From the NCBI GenBank assembly GCA_965230225.1, contig CBDDKM010000003.1:1-64000 (forward strand): a stretch of 64,000 bases of DNA, read 5' to 3'. The notes under the pieces are model-generated. The model ran no database searches and was not told the DNA's origin. It was given only the letters and a program-made list of their open reading frames with translations. Below are positions 1-9,110 of this stretch, in pieces. Made by a program: the position numbers and the translations under genes. The stretch is from CALSMU01 sp965230225 (GTDB taxonomy: Bacteria > Bacteroidota > Bacteroidia > Flavobacteriales_D > Parvicellaceae). Within the stretch, counting starts at the first letter, position 1. Each line of letters begins with the position of its first letter.

Positions 1-3000
1 GAGTTCTGGTTCTCCTCAAGCAATCCTTGGTAATGATACCATTACGATTCTTGGAGCTAACGATGAAAACGCAAAGAAGAAAATTAAAGCATTCTACGAG
101 CAAAAGTATCTTACAGATCATGCTAGTGATCCTGTTTATCCGTTATTCGGAATTTCTTACCAGAAATGTAAAGATCAGGCCCTTACATTAGGACTGGATT
201 TGCAAGGAGGGATGAGCGTTACGCTTGAAGTATCTATTCCTGAACTAGTAAAGAATTTAGCTGGAAAAAGTAAAAAACCATCTTTTACAGAGCCTTATGA
301 CAATGCATTAAAATTGTATGCAGAGGGAGCTGGAGATGATTTTGTTCAATTGTTTGCTGATGAGTATAAAAAGTTAAATCAAGACAAACCAATGTCTTTC
401 TTTAACGTGGCAAATAAAGAGTACTTCCCTGCAGAAATGTCTAACGAGGAGATCATTGCTAAATTGAAAGAGTTATCTACTGATGCAATTGATAAAACTC
501 AAAACATTATTGAGGCTCGTATCAATAAATTTGGTGTAAGCCAACCAAACATTCAAAAGCAACCTCTATCAGGTAGACTTCACATTGAATTGCCAGGAGC
601 AAAAGACAAAAACAGAGTAAGAAACTTACTTCAATCTACTGCAAGCCTGGAATTTTGGGATTGTTACCACGGAGAAAGCTTCTTTGCTCAGTTTAATACC
701 TTAAACTCAGAATTAGAAAGAGAAGCTAATAATGAAGAGGCTGCGATAGAAGAGGATAAAGTTGAATACGACGATGTTGTTAAAAACTGGATTCCGTTAG
801 ATTCAGCTGGAAGAGCTGCTTTAGATTCTGCTGGTATTGCTAGTCACGATTCAATTGGAGCTTTGTTCCTTGAATATAAAGCTAGTCAAGTTGCTGAAAC
901 TACTGTAGAAGAGATTGATTCAACTGCAATTCAAACTAAATCAGGACCATTATTTAGTATTTTAAATTGGAAACAGTACGATAACTCTCCAATTATCGGA
1001 TTTGCTAAAGCGAGTGATACTGCTAAGATCAATAAGATGTTAAAGCACCCATCGCTAACAAGTTCTATTCCTCAAAGAATTAGTTTCTTATGGACAGCTA
1101 GTGAGGAAGCTCAAAATCAAGAGAAAACTGAGTTTGGATACACATTAGTTGCTATCGAAAAAACATTGGATGGAGTTCCAAAATTAGGAGGTGAAGATAT
1201 TAGTGAGGCTGTTCAAGACTTTACTCCTAATACCAATAAGCCTGCAGTTAGTATCCAAATGAAAACTCAAGGAGCTAACATTTGGAAACAATGGACTGAG
1301 AATAACGTTGGGAAACAAATTGCGATCGTATTGGATAACGAAGTTTATTCTTATCCGGTAATTAACGAAGCTATTCCAAATGGTAGTACCATTATTAGTG
1401 GAAACTTTACCATTGAAGAAGCTCAGGATTTAGCAAATATCTTGAAAGCTGGTTCTTTACCTGCTCCTGCAAGAATTGTTGATGAGGCAATCATCGGACC
1501 TTCACTTGGAGCTAAGAACATTCAGGCTGGATTGATGTCTTTCGTTATTGCATTGATCATTGTATTAATTTACATTATGTTCTATTACAATAAAGCTGGT
1601 TTAGTTGCAGCCGTAGCGTTGGTAGCTAACATCTTCTTTATTTTCGGAACACTTGCTTCTATGGGAGCAGCACTTACACTACCTGGTATTGCTGGTTTGG
1701 TACTTACCATTGGTATGTCGGTAGATGCTAACGTACTTATCTTCGAGCGTATTCGTGAGGAGTTAAGAGCAGGTAAAGGAATCAAGTTAGCAATTGCTGA
1801 TGGTTATAAGCATGCTTATTCTGCTATCGTCGATGCAAACATTACATCGTTGTTAACAGCAATCATCTTAGCATACTTCGGTTCAGGTGCAATTTTAGGG
1901 TTCGCAACTACCTTGATCGTGGGTGTATTTACTTCTTTATTCTCTGCAATTTTTGTTACAAGATTGATTTTCTCTCATATGCTAGACAAGAAGAGAAGTA
2001 TCAAGTTTGCTAACAAGGCTACTGAGAACTTATTTGTAGGGTCAAAAGTTAATTTCCTTGCGAAAAGAAAAATTTACTACATCGTGTCTGGATTAATTAT
2101 CGCAGGTGGACTTGCTTCTCTTGCAACTAATAAACTAGATGGTGGAGTTGAGTTTACAGGAGGTAGAGCTTATAGAGTTGAGTTCTCTGCTGATGTTGAT
2201 CAAACTGAAATGCAAAATGCAATTGCTGCAGTTTGTATTGATGAAAACGGAAAAGAAGTTGCTCCAGAGGTGAAAACTGTAGATGGAAACAGAACATTAG
2301 AGATTACAACAAAGTACTTGTATACTGATAAGTCTAAAGAAGCAACTCAAGTGGTTGATTCATTATTGACAACTGCATTTAATGGGTTAGGTTATGTTAA
2401 GTCTGATATTGAAGGAGCGATTAATGAGGGTACTTTCCATATTGGATCTCAAAGAAGTGTAGATGCACAGATTTCAAATGAGTTCATTCAAAGTTCAATC
2501 TTTGCAATCATCTTCTCGTTAATTGCAATCTTCTTATACATTGCATTCCGATTCAGAAGATGGCAGTGGGGATTAGGCGCATTGGTGGCAATGTTCCACG
2601 ATGTACTTGTGGTACTTGGGCTGTTCTCAATCTTGTACAAGATAATGCCATTCTCGATGGAAATTGACCAGGCGTTTATTGCAGCGATCCTTACCGTAGT
2701 AGGTTACTCTATTAACGATACCGTGGTTGTGTTTGATAGAATTCGTGAGTACATAACAGATCACAAAAGAGAGGATCAGGTTAAGGTGGTAAACAGAGCA
2801 TTGAACAGTACTTTAAGTAGAACATTAAATACATCGTTAAGTACTTTCTTGGTATTGTTCATCATCTTCCTATTTGGAGGAGAGTCAATTCAAGGATTTG
2901 CATTTGCATTAATGGTTGGTGTTGTAGTAGGAACTTACTCTTCTATTTGCATCGCTACTCCATCTGTAATTGATCTTACTAAATCAATTATGCCAGTTAA

Positions 3001-3016
3001 AACTGATAAGAAGTAA
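1..3016 (+). CDS. secDF: SecDF fusion protein, protein translocase subunit (5' partial)
   Basis: Membrane component of the Sec translocon that uses the proton gradient to pull secreted proteins across the inner membrane. The reading frame is open from position 2, so the start lies before the window; about 1004 residues are visible. The SecD signature LGLDLQGGM is encoded at about 187-216, so a start at 200 would cut through it. A long periplasmic region follows, then the SecD membrane block (GMSVDANVLIFERIREEL at about 1711-1764), then the SecF half with VEFTGGRAYRVEF (about 2146) and GYSINDTVVVFDRIREY (about 2701). SecD and SecF are separate genes in E. coli; the fusion is usual in Bacteroidota. 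A strong terminator follows. Confidence 0.97.
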   Translation, partial: SSGSPQAILGNDTITILGANDENAKKKIKAFYEQKYLTDHASDPVYPLFGISYQKCKDQALTLGLDLQGGMSVTLEVSIPELVKNLAGKSKKPSFTEPYDNALKLYAEGAGDDFVQLFADEYKKLNQDKPMSFFNVANKEYFPAEMSNEEIIAKLKELSTDAIDKTQNIIEARINKFGVSQPNIQKQPLSGRLHIELPGAKDKNRVRNLLQSTASLEFWDCYHGESFFAQFNTLNSELEREANNEEAAIEEDKVEYDDVVKNWIPLDSAGRAALDSAGIASHDSIGALFLEYKASQVAETTVEEIDSTAIQTKSGPLFSILNWKQYDNSPIIGFAKASDTAKINKMLKHPSLTSSIPQRISFLWTASEEAQNQEKTEFGYTLVAIEKTLDGVPKLGGEDISEAVQDFTPNTNKPAVSIQMKTQGANIWKQWTENNVGKQIAIVLDNEVYSYPVINEAIPNGSTIISGNFTIEEAQDLANILKAGSLPAPARIVDEAIIGPSLGAKNIQAGLMSFVIALIIVLIYIMFYYNKAGLVAAVALVANIFFIFGTLASMGAALTLPGIAGLVLTIGMSVDANVLIFERIREELRAGKGIKLAIADGYKHAYSAIVDANITSLLTAIILAYFGSGAILGFATTLIVGVFTSLFSAIFVTRLIFSHMLDKKRSIKFANKATENLFVGSKVNFLAKRKIYYIVSGLIIAGGLASLATNKLDGGVEFTGGRAYRVEFSADVDQTEMQNAIAAVCIDENGKEVAPEVKTVDGNRTLEITTKYLYTDKSKEATQVVDSLLTTAFNGLGYVKSDIEGAINEGTFHIGSQRSVDAQISNEFIQSSIFAIIFSLIAIFLYIAFRFRRWQWGLGALVAMFHDVLVVLGLFSILYKIMPFSMEIDQAFIAAILTVVGYSINDTVVVFDRIREYITDHKREDQVKVVNRALNSTLSRTLNTSLSTFLVLFIIFLFGGESIQGFAFALMVGVVVGTYSSICIATPSVIDLTKSIMPVKTDKK

Positions 3017-3042
3017 AAACAACTTTTTGTTAAAATATATGA

Positions 3043-3077
3043 AGCCTTTTCGATTCTTTTCGAAAAGGCTTTTTTTA
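3043..3077 (+). terminator. Intrinsic terminator of secDF
   Basis: Perfect 10-bp stem AGCCTTTTCG / CGAAAAGGCT (3043-3052 with 3061-3070), 8-base loop, then a run of T. The T run sits where a -33 box for the next gene would be expected. Confidence 0.9.
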
Positions 3078-3091
3078 TGTTAAGGAGTCAC

Positions 3092-3099
3092 TATCTTTG
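3092..3099 (+). promoter_or_regulatory. Bacteroidota -7 box (TATCTTTG) for tatA
   Basis: Perfect match to the Bacteroidota -7 consensus TAnnTTTG. No clear TTG at -33; that position is occupied by the secDF terminator T run. Transcription would begin at about 3104-3107, essentially at the ATG of tatA, implying a leaderless or nearly leaderless mRNA. Confidence 0.6.
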
Positions 3100-3104
3100 T
3101 GGTC

Positions 3105-3398
3105 ATGACCTTTTTATTGCTCGATAGCATCAGTGGGGGAGAAATCCTGGTAATACTACTAATAGTGTTGATGGTGTTTGGAGCGGATAGTATTCCGAAA
3201 ATTGCAAGAACATTTGGAAGAACTATCAGGCAATTTAAAGATGCGACTCAGGAAATTCAACGAGACATTCAGGAGTCTGCAAAAATCTCTACCAAAGATT
3301 TTACTGATGTTCGTAAAGGAATTGAAGAATCTTTAGAGAATACTTCTAAAGAAGTGAGAAACATCGGAAAGGATATTGAAGATTCAGTCGAAAAATAG
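3105..3398 (+). CDS. tatA: Sec-independent protein translocase TatA
   Basis: Pore-forming subunit of the twin-arginine pathway, which exports folded proteins. About 97 residues: one N-terminal membrane helix (about residues 11-25), the hinge with FGADSIPKIARTFG, then an amphipathic helix and a long charged helical tail with repeated Lys/Glu. This is the expected TatA/MttA plan. I start at ATG 3105, not the in-frame GTG at 3099, because 3099 lies in the -7 box. No tatC is nearby. The exchanger gene begins six bases after the stop, so the two are probably co-transcribed. Confidence 0.9.
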   Translation: MTFLLLDSISGGEILVILLIVLMVFGADSIPKIARTFGRTIRQFKDATQEIQRDIQESAKISTKDFTDVRKGIEESLENTSKEVRNIGKDIEDSVEK

Positions 3399-3403
3399 AA
3401 ATC

Positions 3404-4336
3404 TTGGATACATTACTATTATTATTAGGGTTGGGAGTTTTAGTGCTAGGAGGTGAGTTCCTGGTTAGGGGAGCTGTTGGTGTTGCCCGTAACTTAAGCA
3501 TTTCTCCTTTGGTAATTGGAATGACAGTGGTTTCGTTCGGAACTTCTGCACCTGAGTTATTAGTAAGTCTGCAAGCCGCAACAGAAGGTAATCCGGAAAT
3601 AGCGGTTGGAAATGTGGTGGGATCTAATATTGCCAATCTTGCTTTGGTGCTGGGGATTACCGTTTTAATATTTCCAATTTTTGCTGAAAGACAAACCAAG
3701 GTAGTGGATTGGCCCATGATGATGTTGGCCACAGTGCTATTTGGAGCATTTGCGTTAAATGGAGTGTTCGAAGCGTGGGAAGGTGCTGTGCTATTCGCTA
3801 TATTGATTGGTTTTACTACCTGGTTAATTAGAAAGTCTAGAAAGGAAGGGAAACTGGAAGTGGAAGATCACGTTAAGAAAGACTCAACGGTGATGTCCTT
3901 ATTATACCTTTCTCTTGGGTTAGTAGGGTTGTACTTTGGTTCAGAGTGGTTTGTTGGAGGAGCTGTTGGAATTGCCGAGTACTTTGGAATGTCTCAGACA
4001 TTAATTGGTGTTACCATTGTAGCTTTTGGAACATCTGCACCGGAGTTGGTGGCGTCATGCGTTGCGGCTTACCGTAAGCAAACGGATATATCAGTAGGAA
4101 ACCTAATTGGTTCCAACATTTTTAATATCATGGCAGTTATTGGAATTACCAGTATGGTTACTCCAATTAAAGTTAGTAATGCTATTTTAAGCTTTGATAT
4201 GTTTTGGGTGTTCGGTGTGGCTCTGCTAATGATTCCTGTATTGTACTTTGGTAAAAAGGTTGGGAGGTTAAAAGGAATTGTGCTATTATCTACCTATCTA
4301 GCTTATATCGGGATCAATATCGCTTTGGCGAGTTAA
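3404..4336 (+). CDS. Ca2+/Na+ exchanger, CaCA family (YrbG-like)
   Basis: Inner-membrane cation antiporter that exchanges Ca2+ for Na+ (or K+/H+). It is 310 residues, with about ten hydrophobic segments in two inverted halves. Each half has the alpha-repeat signature GTSAPEL, at residues 46-52 and about 209-215, followed by VGNVVGSNIAN and VGNLIGSNIFN. Those acidic and Asn residues bind the ion in this superfamily. The start is TTG 3404, six bases after the tatA stop; no ATG precedes the first membrane helix. Which ion pair is used cannot be read from sequence. Confidence 0.9.
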   Translation: MDTLLLLLGLGVLVLGGEFLVRGAVGVARNLSISPLVIGMTVVSFGTSAPELLVSLQAATEGNPEIAVGNVVGSNIANLALVLGITVLIFPIFAERQTKVVDWPMMMLATVLFGAFALNGVFEAWEGAVLFAILIGFTTWLIRKSRKEGKLEVEDHVKKDSTVMSLLYLSLGLVGLYFGSEWFVGGAVGIAEYFGMSQTLIGVTIVAFGTSAPELVASCVAAYRKQTDISVGNLIGSNIFNIMAVIGITSMVTPIKVSNAILSFDMFWVFGVALLMIPVLYFGKKVGRLKGIVLLSTYLAYIGINIALAS

Positions 4337-4486
4337 TCCTGATAAGAAAAGTCTTTTTCTAATATTTTTCAGAAAAATGAGGGGTATATTCGTTAAAAAC
4401 GCATTTATTTCGAAAATCACCCTAAAAAAATAGGGGGTGTTGATAAAGTTTTGATAAAAATTTCACAATCACCCCTCTTAAAAGAG

Positions 4487-4494
4487 TATCTTTG
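4487..4494 (+). promoter_or_regulatory. -7 box (TATCTTTG) upstream of glnN
   Basis: Perfect TAnnTTTG match, 39 bases before the glnN ATG. The -33 element is weak: TTTC at 4461-4464 is slightly too far upstream. The 4337-4533 gap holds no other gene; its first half is A/T rich without a convincing terminator. Confidence 0.6.
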
Positions 4495-4533
4495 CGTCGA
4501 ATAATTGATAAATTCATTTAAAAAGATACTAAA

Positions 4534-6723
4534 ATGTCAGGTATTAGATTCAAAGCACTAGATGATTTGTTGGCAAGACAACCAAAAAAGGTGCAACATC
4601 CAGAAGGTAAAGTTTCCGATTATTATGGAGAAAATGTGTTTAACATTTCTACCATGAGAGAATGTTTAACCAACGAAGCTTTCAAAAGTGTAAGACAAGC
4701 TATGGAAGAAGGAACTAGAATTGATCGTTCTATTTCTGATCAGGTAGCTACTGCTATGAAGGATTGGGCAATTTCTAAAGGAGTTACTCATTACACTCAC
4801 TGGTTCCAACCATTAACTGGTTCTACTGCAGAAAAGCATGATGCATTTTTTACTCCAATCGAAGGAGGAAGAGCTATTGAACAATTCGAAGGACAATTAT
4901 TGGTTCAGCAAGAGCCTGACGCTTCTTCTTTCCCGAATGGAGGTATTAGAAATACTTTCGAGGCAAGAGGGTATACTGCATGGGATCCAACTTCACCAGC
5001 ATTTGTTATGGGGAAAACACTTTGTATTCCAACAGTGTTTATTGCTTATACCGGTGAGGCTTTGGATTATAAAATGCCTTTATTGAAAGCATTACATGCT
5101 ATTGATGAAGCTGCAACAGAAGTGTGTCAGTATTTTGATAAAAACGTAACAAAAGTAAAAGCTACCCTTGGATGGGAGCAAGAATACTTCTTAGTAGATA
5201 AAGCATTGTACAATGCTCGTCCTGATATTATGATGTCTGGTAGAGCATTAGTTGGGCACTCTCCTGCTAAAGGTCAACAGTTAGATGATCATTACTTCGG
5301 GTCTATTCCAGATAGAGCATTGGCTTTTATGGAAGAGTACGAAGTTGAGGCTCTAAAACTTGGAATTCCTGTTACCACTCGTCACAACGAGGTTGCTCCA
5401 AACCAATTTGAATGTGCTCCTATGTTTGAGGAGGCTGATTTGGCAGTAGATCATAACCTGTTGTTGATGGATGTATTGGAAAAGGTAGCTCGTAAACACG
5501 ATTTTAGAGTGTTGTTACACGAAAAACCTTTCTCTGGATTAAATGGTTCAGGAAAACACAATAACTGGTCGCTTTCTACAAGTACTGGAGTGAACTTGCT
5601 TTCACCAGGTAAGAATCCAAAATCTAATTTACAATTCCTGACATTCTTTGTAAATACGATTAAAGCAATTCACGAGCATGCCGATGTATTAAGAGCGAGT
5701 ATTGCTACTGCTTCTAATGATCACAGATTGGGAGCGAATGAAGCGCCTCCTGCTATTATCTCTGTGTTTATTGGATCTCAGTTAACAGCTATGTTGGATA
5801 AGATCGAAGCATCGATTAAGGCTGGAAAAATGACTCCAGAAGATAAGACAGAGTTGAAACTGAACATTGGGAAAATTCCTCAAATCCTGCTGGATAATAC
5901 AGATAGAAACAGAACGTCTCCATTTGCTTTCACCGGAAACAAGTTTGAGTTCAGAGCAGTAGGGTCTACAGCTAACTGTTCTTCTGCAATGGTGGCAATT
6001 AATGCAATTGTAGCTAAGCAATTAAAAGCGTTTAAAGCAGCGGTTGATAAGAGAATTGCTGGAGGAGTTAAGAAGGATGAAGCTATCTTGAAAGAACTTC
6101 AGAAGTTGATTAAAGAGTCTAGAGCAATCCGATTCGAAGGAAATGGATATGGTGAAGAGTGGGTGAAAGAAGCGGCTAAGAGAGGATTGAACAACTTTAA
6201 AGATACTCCAAGAGCATTGGAAGTAATGAAGACCAAGTCTTATAAGGACTTGTTTAACGGGTTAGGGATTCTTTCTGAACGCGAAATTGAAGCTCGCCAT
6301 GAAGTAGAATTAGAAAACTACGTAATGAAACTTCAAATTGAAGCTAGAATTTTAGGTGACCTTTGTAAAACTCATATCATTCCATCTGTTATCAGATACC
6401 AGTCTGAATTGGTTAAAAATGTTCAGGGATTGAAAGATGTGCTAGGGGCTAATGGAGGTAAGAAAGCTTCTAAGGTTCAGGTAGAGTTGATTGAAGAAAT
6501 TTCAGAACATCTGGCAGCAATCAAAACTGATGTGGATGCTATGGTGGAAGAGCGTAAGAAAGCAAACAAGATTGAAGACCCAGAGAAGAAAGCATTTGCT
6601 TATTGCGATAAGATTAAACCGTACTTCGATGATGTAAGGTATCATACTGATAAATTAGAGCAATTGGTTGATGATGGATATTGGCCATTACCAAAGCTTA
6701 GAGAATTGCTTTTTACCAAGTAA
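4534..6723 (+). CDS. glnN: Glutamine synthetase type III
   Basis: ATP-dependent amidation of glutamate with ammonium, the entry point of nitrogen assimilation. At 729 residues it matches type III enzymes, not the 450-470-residue type I. The metal and glutamate motif GWEQEYFLVDK lies near residue 213, TTRHNEVAPNQFE near 280, and LNGSGKHNNWS, the ATP-site loop, near 335. The C-terminal 150 residues are helical, as in the dodecameric type III family. The gene stands alone with its own -7 box and a strong terminator; no glnB or amtB is adjacent. Start ATG 4534 gives the usual short N terminus. Confidence 0.97.
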   Translation: MSGIRFKALDDLLARQPKKVQHPEGKVSDYYGENVFNISTMRECLTNEAFKSVRQAMEEGTRIDRSISDQVATAMKDWAISKGVTHYTHWFQPLTGSTAEKHDAFFTPIEGGRAIEQFEGQLLVQQEPDASSFPNGGIRNTFEARGYTAWDPTSPAFVMGKTLCIPTVFIAYTGEALDYKMPLLKALHAIDEAATEVCQYFDKNVTKVKATLGWEQEYFLVDKALYNARPDIMMSGRALVGHSPAKGQQLDDHYFGSIPDRALAFMEEYEVEALKLGIPVTTRHNEVAPNQFECAPMFEEADLAVDHNLLLMDVLEKVARKHDFRVLLHEKPFSGLNGSGKHNNWSLSTSTGVNLLSPGKNPKSNLQFLTFFVNTIKAIHEHADVLRASIATASNDHRLGANEAPPAIISVFIGSQLTAMLDKIEASIKAGKMTPEDKTELKLNIGKIPQILLDNTDRNRTSPFAFTGNKFEFRAVGSTANCSSAMVAINAIVAKQLKAFKAAVDKRIAGGVKKDEAILKELQKLIKESRAIRFEGNGYGEEWVKEAAKRGLNNFKDTPRALEVMKTKSYKDLFNGLGILSEREIEARHEVELENYVMKLQIEARILGDLCKTHIIPSVIRYQSELVKNVQGLKDVLGANGGKKASKVQVELIEEISEHLAAIKTDVDAMVEERKKANKIEDPEKKAFAYCDKIKPYFDDVRYHTDKLEQLVDDGYWPLPKLRELLFTK

Positions 6724-6743
6724 TTAAGCAACGTTTTAAAGGA

Positions 6744-6776
6744 AAAGGTGTTTTGTATGTCGAAACACCTTTTTTT
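6744..6776 (+). terminator. Intrinsic terminator of glnN
   Basis: Stem AAAGGTGTTT / AAACACCTTT (6744-6753 with 6763-6772), 9-base loop, then T-rich sequence. The remaining gap to 6941 is A/T rich; I see only a poor promoter candidate (TTTG at 6881-6884). Confidence 0.85.
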
Positions 6777-6941
6777 GTTGCATGAAGCTTCATTTTATGG
6801 GTGATAAATGAAGCTTGAATTTGTGATAAATGACTCTGTTTAAGTGAAAAAAATGTGTAATTCGTAGACGAATAAAAATATTTGATTATTTTCGCATGAA
6901 TAGAATCTATTGGTTTAATAAGGAAGATAAATAAACCCGTT

Positions 6942-8951
6942 ATGAAAATAATAAGACTAATTGCTTGTTTTTCAGTGCTGTGTGGAATGACTGTAAGTGT
7001 GTCGGCACAAAAGGATTTCACGAAAGACGCTGATAACGCCTTCAGAAATGAATCATTTTTTTCTGCTACAGAATTGTATAAGAAGGCAGAGACAAAAGCA
7101 AAACCTGCAGAAAAAGCAAGAATCAATTACCAAATTGGAGAATGCTACAGGTTGTTGATTGAACCTGCTCAGGCGCAAACGTACTACACCAGAGCAATCA
7201 AGTTGAAATACGATAAAACTAACCCAGATGTTTTGTTGCACTTGGCTGAAGTATTGAAAGAGCAAGGTGAGTACAAAGCAGCAAGAGAGAACTTTGAAAA
7301 ATACTTGGTAGTTAAGCCAGGTGATAAAAGAGCTCAGGCTGGTTCTGAATCATGTAAGAAAGCTGTTAGTTGGGTTACTTCTCCAACGAGACACAAAGTT
7401 CAAAACGAGATTCAGTTAAATACAGATCACTTTGATTACGCTCCAGCATGGGGAGATAGAAAGCATAAAACACTTATCTTCTCTTCTTCTAGAGAAGGAT
7501 CTACTGGAGATGATGTAGATCAAAGAACAGGAGAAAGCTACATGGATCTTTGGATTACTACTAGAGATAACAAAGGTAAATGGGGTGAGCCAGTAATTTT
7601 ACCAAGCACTATTAATACAGAAGATAATGAAGGTGGAGCTGTAATGAACTCTAAAGGTTCTAGAATCTACTTCACTAGATGTCCTCGTCAAAAGAAAGAA
7701 AACATCGGATGTGATATTTTCTTCGCTGATAAACAAGGTAGCAACTGGAAGCAAGCTGAGAAAATTGTTTTCAAACCGGAAGGTGGAGATTCTCTTTCAT
7801 GTGGACACCCTGCTGTAGATAAGACAGAAACTTTCATGATCTTTGCTAGTGACCTTCCAGGAGGACAAGGAGGAAAAGATCTTTGGTTAACTGAGTATAA
7901 CAAAAGAGAGAAAACTTGGGGAGCACCTAAAAACTTAGGGCCAACCATTAATACTGCTGGAGATGAGTTGTTCCCATATCTTGCTGAGGACGGAGCGTTA
8001 TTCTTCTCTTCTACAGGACACGTAGGAATGGGAGGATTAGATATCTTCAGAGCTGAGAAAGAATCAGATAAAAAATGGAGTAAAGTAGAGAACTTAAGAT
8101 ATCCATTAAACTCTGCTGAGCACGATTATGCTATCGTATTCGAAAGAGGTTCTACTACAAGAGGTTTCTTCACATCTAACAGAAATGGTGGGAAAGGAAA
8201 AGCTGATCTTTGGAACTTCAACCTTCCTGAAATCAACTTTACTCTTGAAGTATTCGTTAAGAATAAAGAAACTGGAGATCCAATCCCAGGTGTAAACATT
8301 ACTCTTACAGGAACTGACGGATCTCAAGTTATTAAAACAACTAACGAAGAAGGATCTTTCAAGTTCGATCAGGAGAACGGAAAAAGATACATTCTTAAAG
8401 AAACTAACTACAACTTCGAGGCTGCTAAAGATGAGTATCTTGTAGCTAAGAACAGTATTAGTACTAAAGGATATGATCACGGGGTTAACTTCGTAGAGGA
8501 AATCTTTATCCAGCCAGCAACGAAAGAAACTGTTATTGACTTCCCAGAGGTACAATACGCTTACGATAAATCTGAGTTATTAGTTAATGAAAAGACTAAC
8601 GCAAAAGATTCATTAGATTACTTATACAAGACTCTAACAGAGAACCCAACTATTGTTATTGAGCTTCAAGCGCACACTGACTGTCGTGGGTCTGATTCTT
8701 ATAACATGAAGTTATCTCAAAGAAGATCTCAGTCTTGTGTTGATTACTTAATTTCTAAAGGAATCCCTGCAGATAGAATGGTGCCTAGAGGATACGGAGA
8801 AACTACTCCAAGAGCTGAAGGGTTAGAGTGTAAGACTATCGATAAGATGGCTACGAAAGAGGAGCAAGAAGCTGCTCATCAGAGAAACAGACGTACTCAG
8901 TTTAGAGTATTAAGTTTCGACTATAAGCCTGCCGGAACAAGTCCTAAATAG
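6942..8951 (+). CDS. PorE-like OmpA-family protein (TPR, PD40 propeller, CarboxypepD-reg, OmpA)
   Basis: Envelope protein of 669 residues. A signal peptide (cleavage near SAQK, residue 23) is followed by TPR-like helices (about 25-130), WD40/PD40-type beta-propeller repeats with FSSSREGSTGDD and FFSSTGHVGMGGLDIFRA (about 150-405), a carboxypeptidase-regulatory-like beta-sandwich (about 430-510) and an OmpA-like peptidoglycan-binding domain (about 540-660; motifs LQAHTDCRGS, LSQRRSQSC, GYGET). This exact four-domain order is that of P. gingivalis PorE, which anchors the type IX secretion machinery to peptidoglycan. T9SS cargo genes in the window fit that role. Several paralogues with this layout exist in many Bacteroidota, so assignment as the true PorE is inference. 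Confidence 0.85.
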   Translation: MKIIRLIACFSVLCGMTVSVSAQKDFTKDADNAFRNESFFSATELYKKAETKAKPAEKARINYQIGECYRLLIEPAQAQTYYTRAIKLKYDKTNPDVLLHLAEVLKEQGEYKAARENFEKYLVVKPGDKRAQAGSESCKKAVSWVTSPTRHKVQNEIQLNTDHFDYAPAWGDRKHKTLIFSSSREGSTGDDVDQRTGESYMDLWITTRDNKGKWGEPVILPSTINTEDNEGGAVMNSKGSRIYFTRCPRQKKENIGCDIFFADKQGSNWKQAEKIVFKPEGGDSLSCGHPAVDKTETFMIFASDLPGGQGGKDLWLTEYNKREKTWGAPKNLGPTINTAGDELFPYLAEDGALFFSSTGHVGMGGLDIFRAEKESDKKWSKVENLRYPLNSAEHDYAIVFERGSTTRGFFTSNRNGGKGKADLWNFNLPEINFTLEVFVKNKETGDPIPGVNITLTGTDGSQVIKTTNEEGSFKFDQENGKRYILKETNYNFEAAKDEYLVAKNSISTKGYDHGVNFVEEIFIQPATKETVIDFPEVQYAYDKSELLVNEKTNAKDSLDYLYKTLTENPTIVIELQAHTDCRGSDSYNMKLSQRRSQSCVDYLISKGIPADRMVPRGYGETTPRAEGLECKTIDKMATKEEQEAAHQRNRRTQFRVLSFDYKPAGTSPK

Positions 8952-8971
8952 ATTTAAATAAAATATTAAAA

Positions 8972-9005
8972 GCATCCTGCCGATTTTGGTGGGATGTTTT
9001 TTTTT
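8972..9005 (+). terminator. Intrinsic terminator of the PorE-like gene
   Basis: Stem CATCCTGCC / GGTGGGATG (8973-8981 with 8988-8996, two G-T pairs), loop GATTTT, then nine T. Confidence 0.85.
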
Positions 9006-9080
9006 GTCCCTAAGTGAAATATTGTTCGAAAAGTCTTGATAAGAAAAAGGTATTCTCTTTTATCATTTCAAAATAAGTCC

Positions 9081-9088
9081 GAAATTTG
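9081..9088 (+). promoter_or_regulatory. Possible -7 box (GAAATTTG) for the purM operon
   Basis: One mismatch to TAnnTTTG, 22 bases before purM, in the only gap able to hold the promoter of the seven-gene run. No good TTG at -33. Confidence 0.35.
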
Positions 9089-9110
9089 CCCGTCCATATA
9101 AAAAATAAGA

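Noticed and set aside
200..202. Start codon of secDF at 200
   Set aside because: The codon is inside the conserved LGLDLQGGM motif and the frame is open to the left edge.
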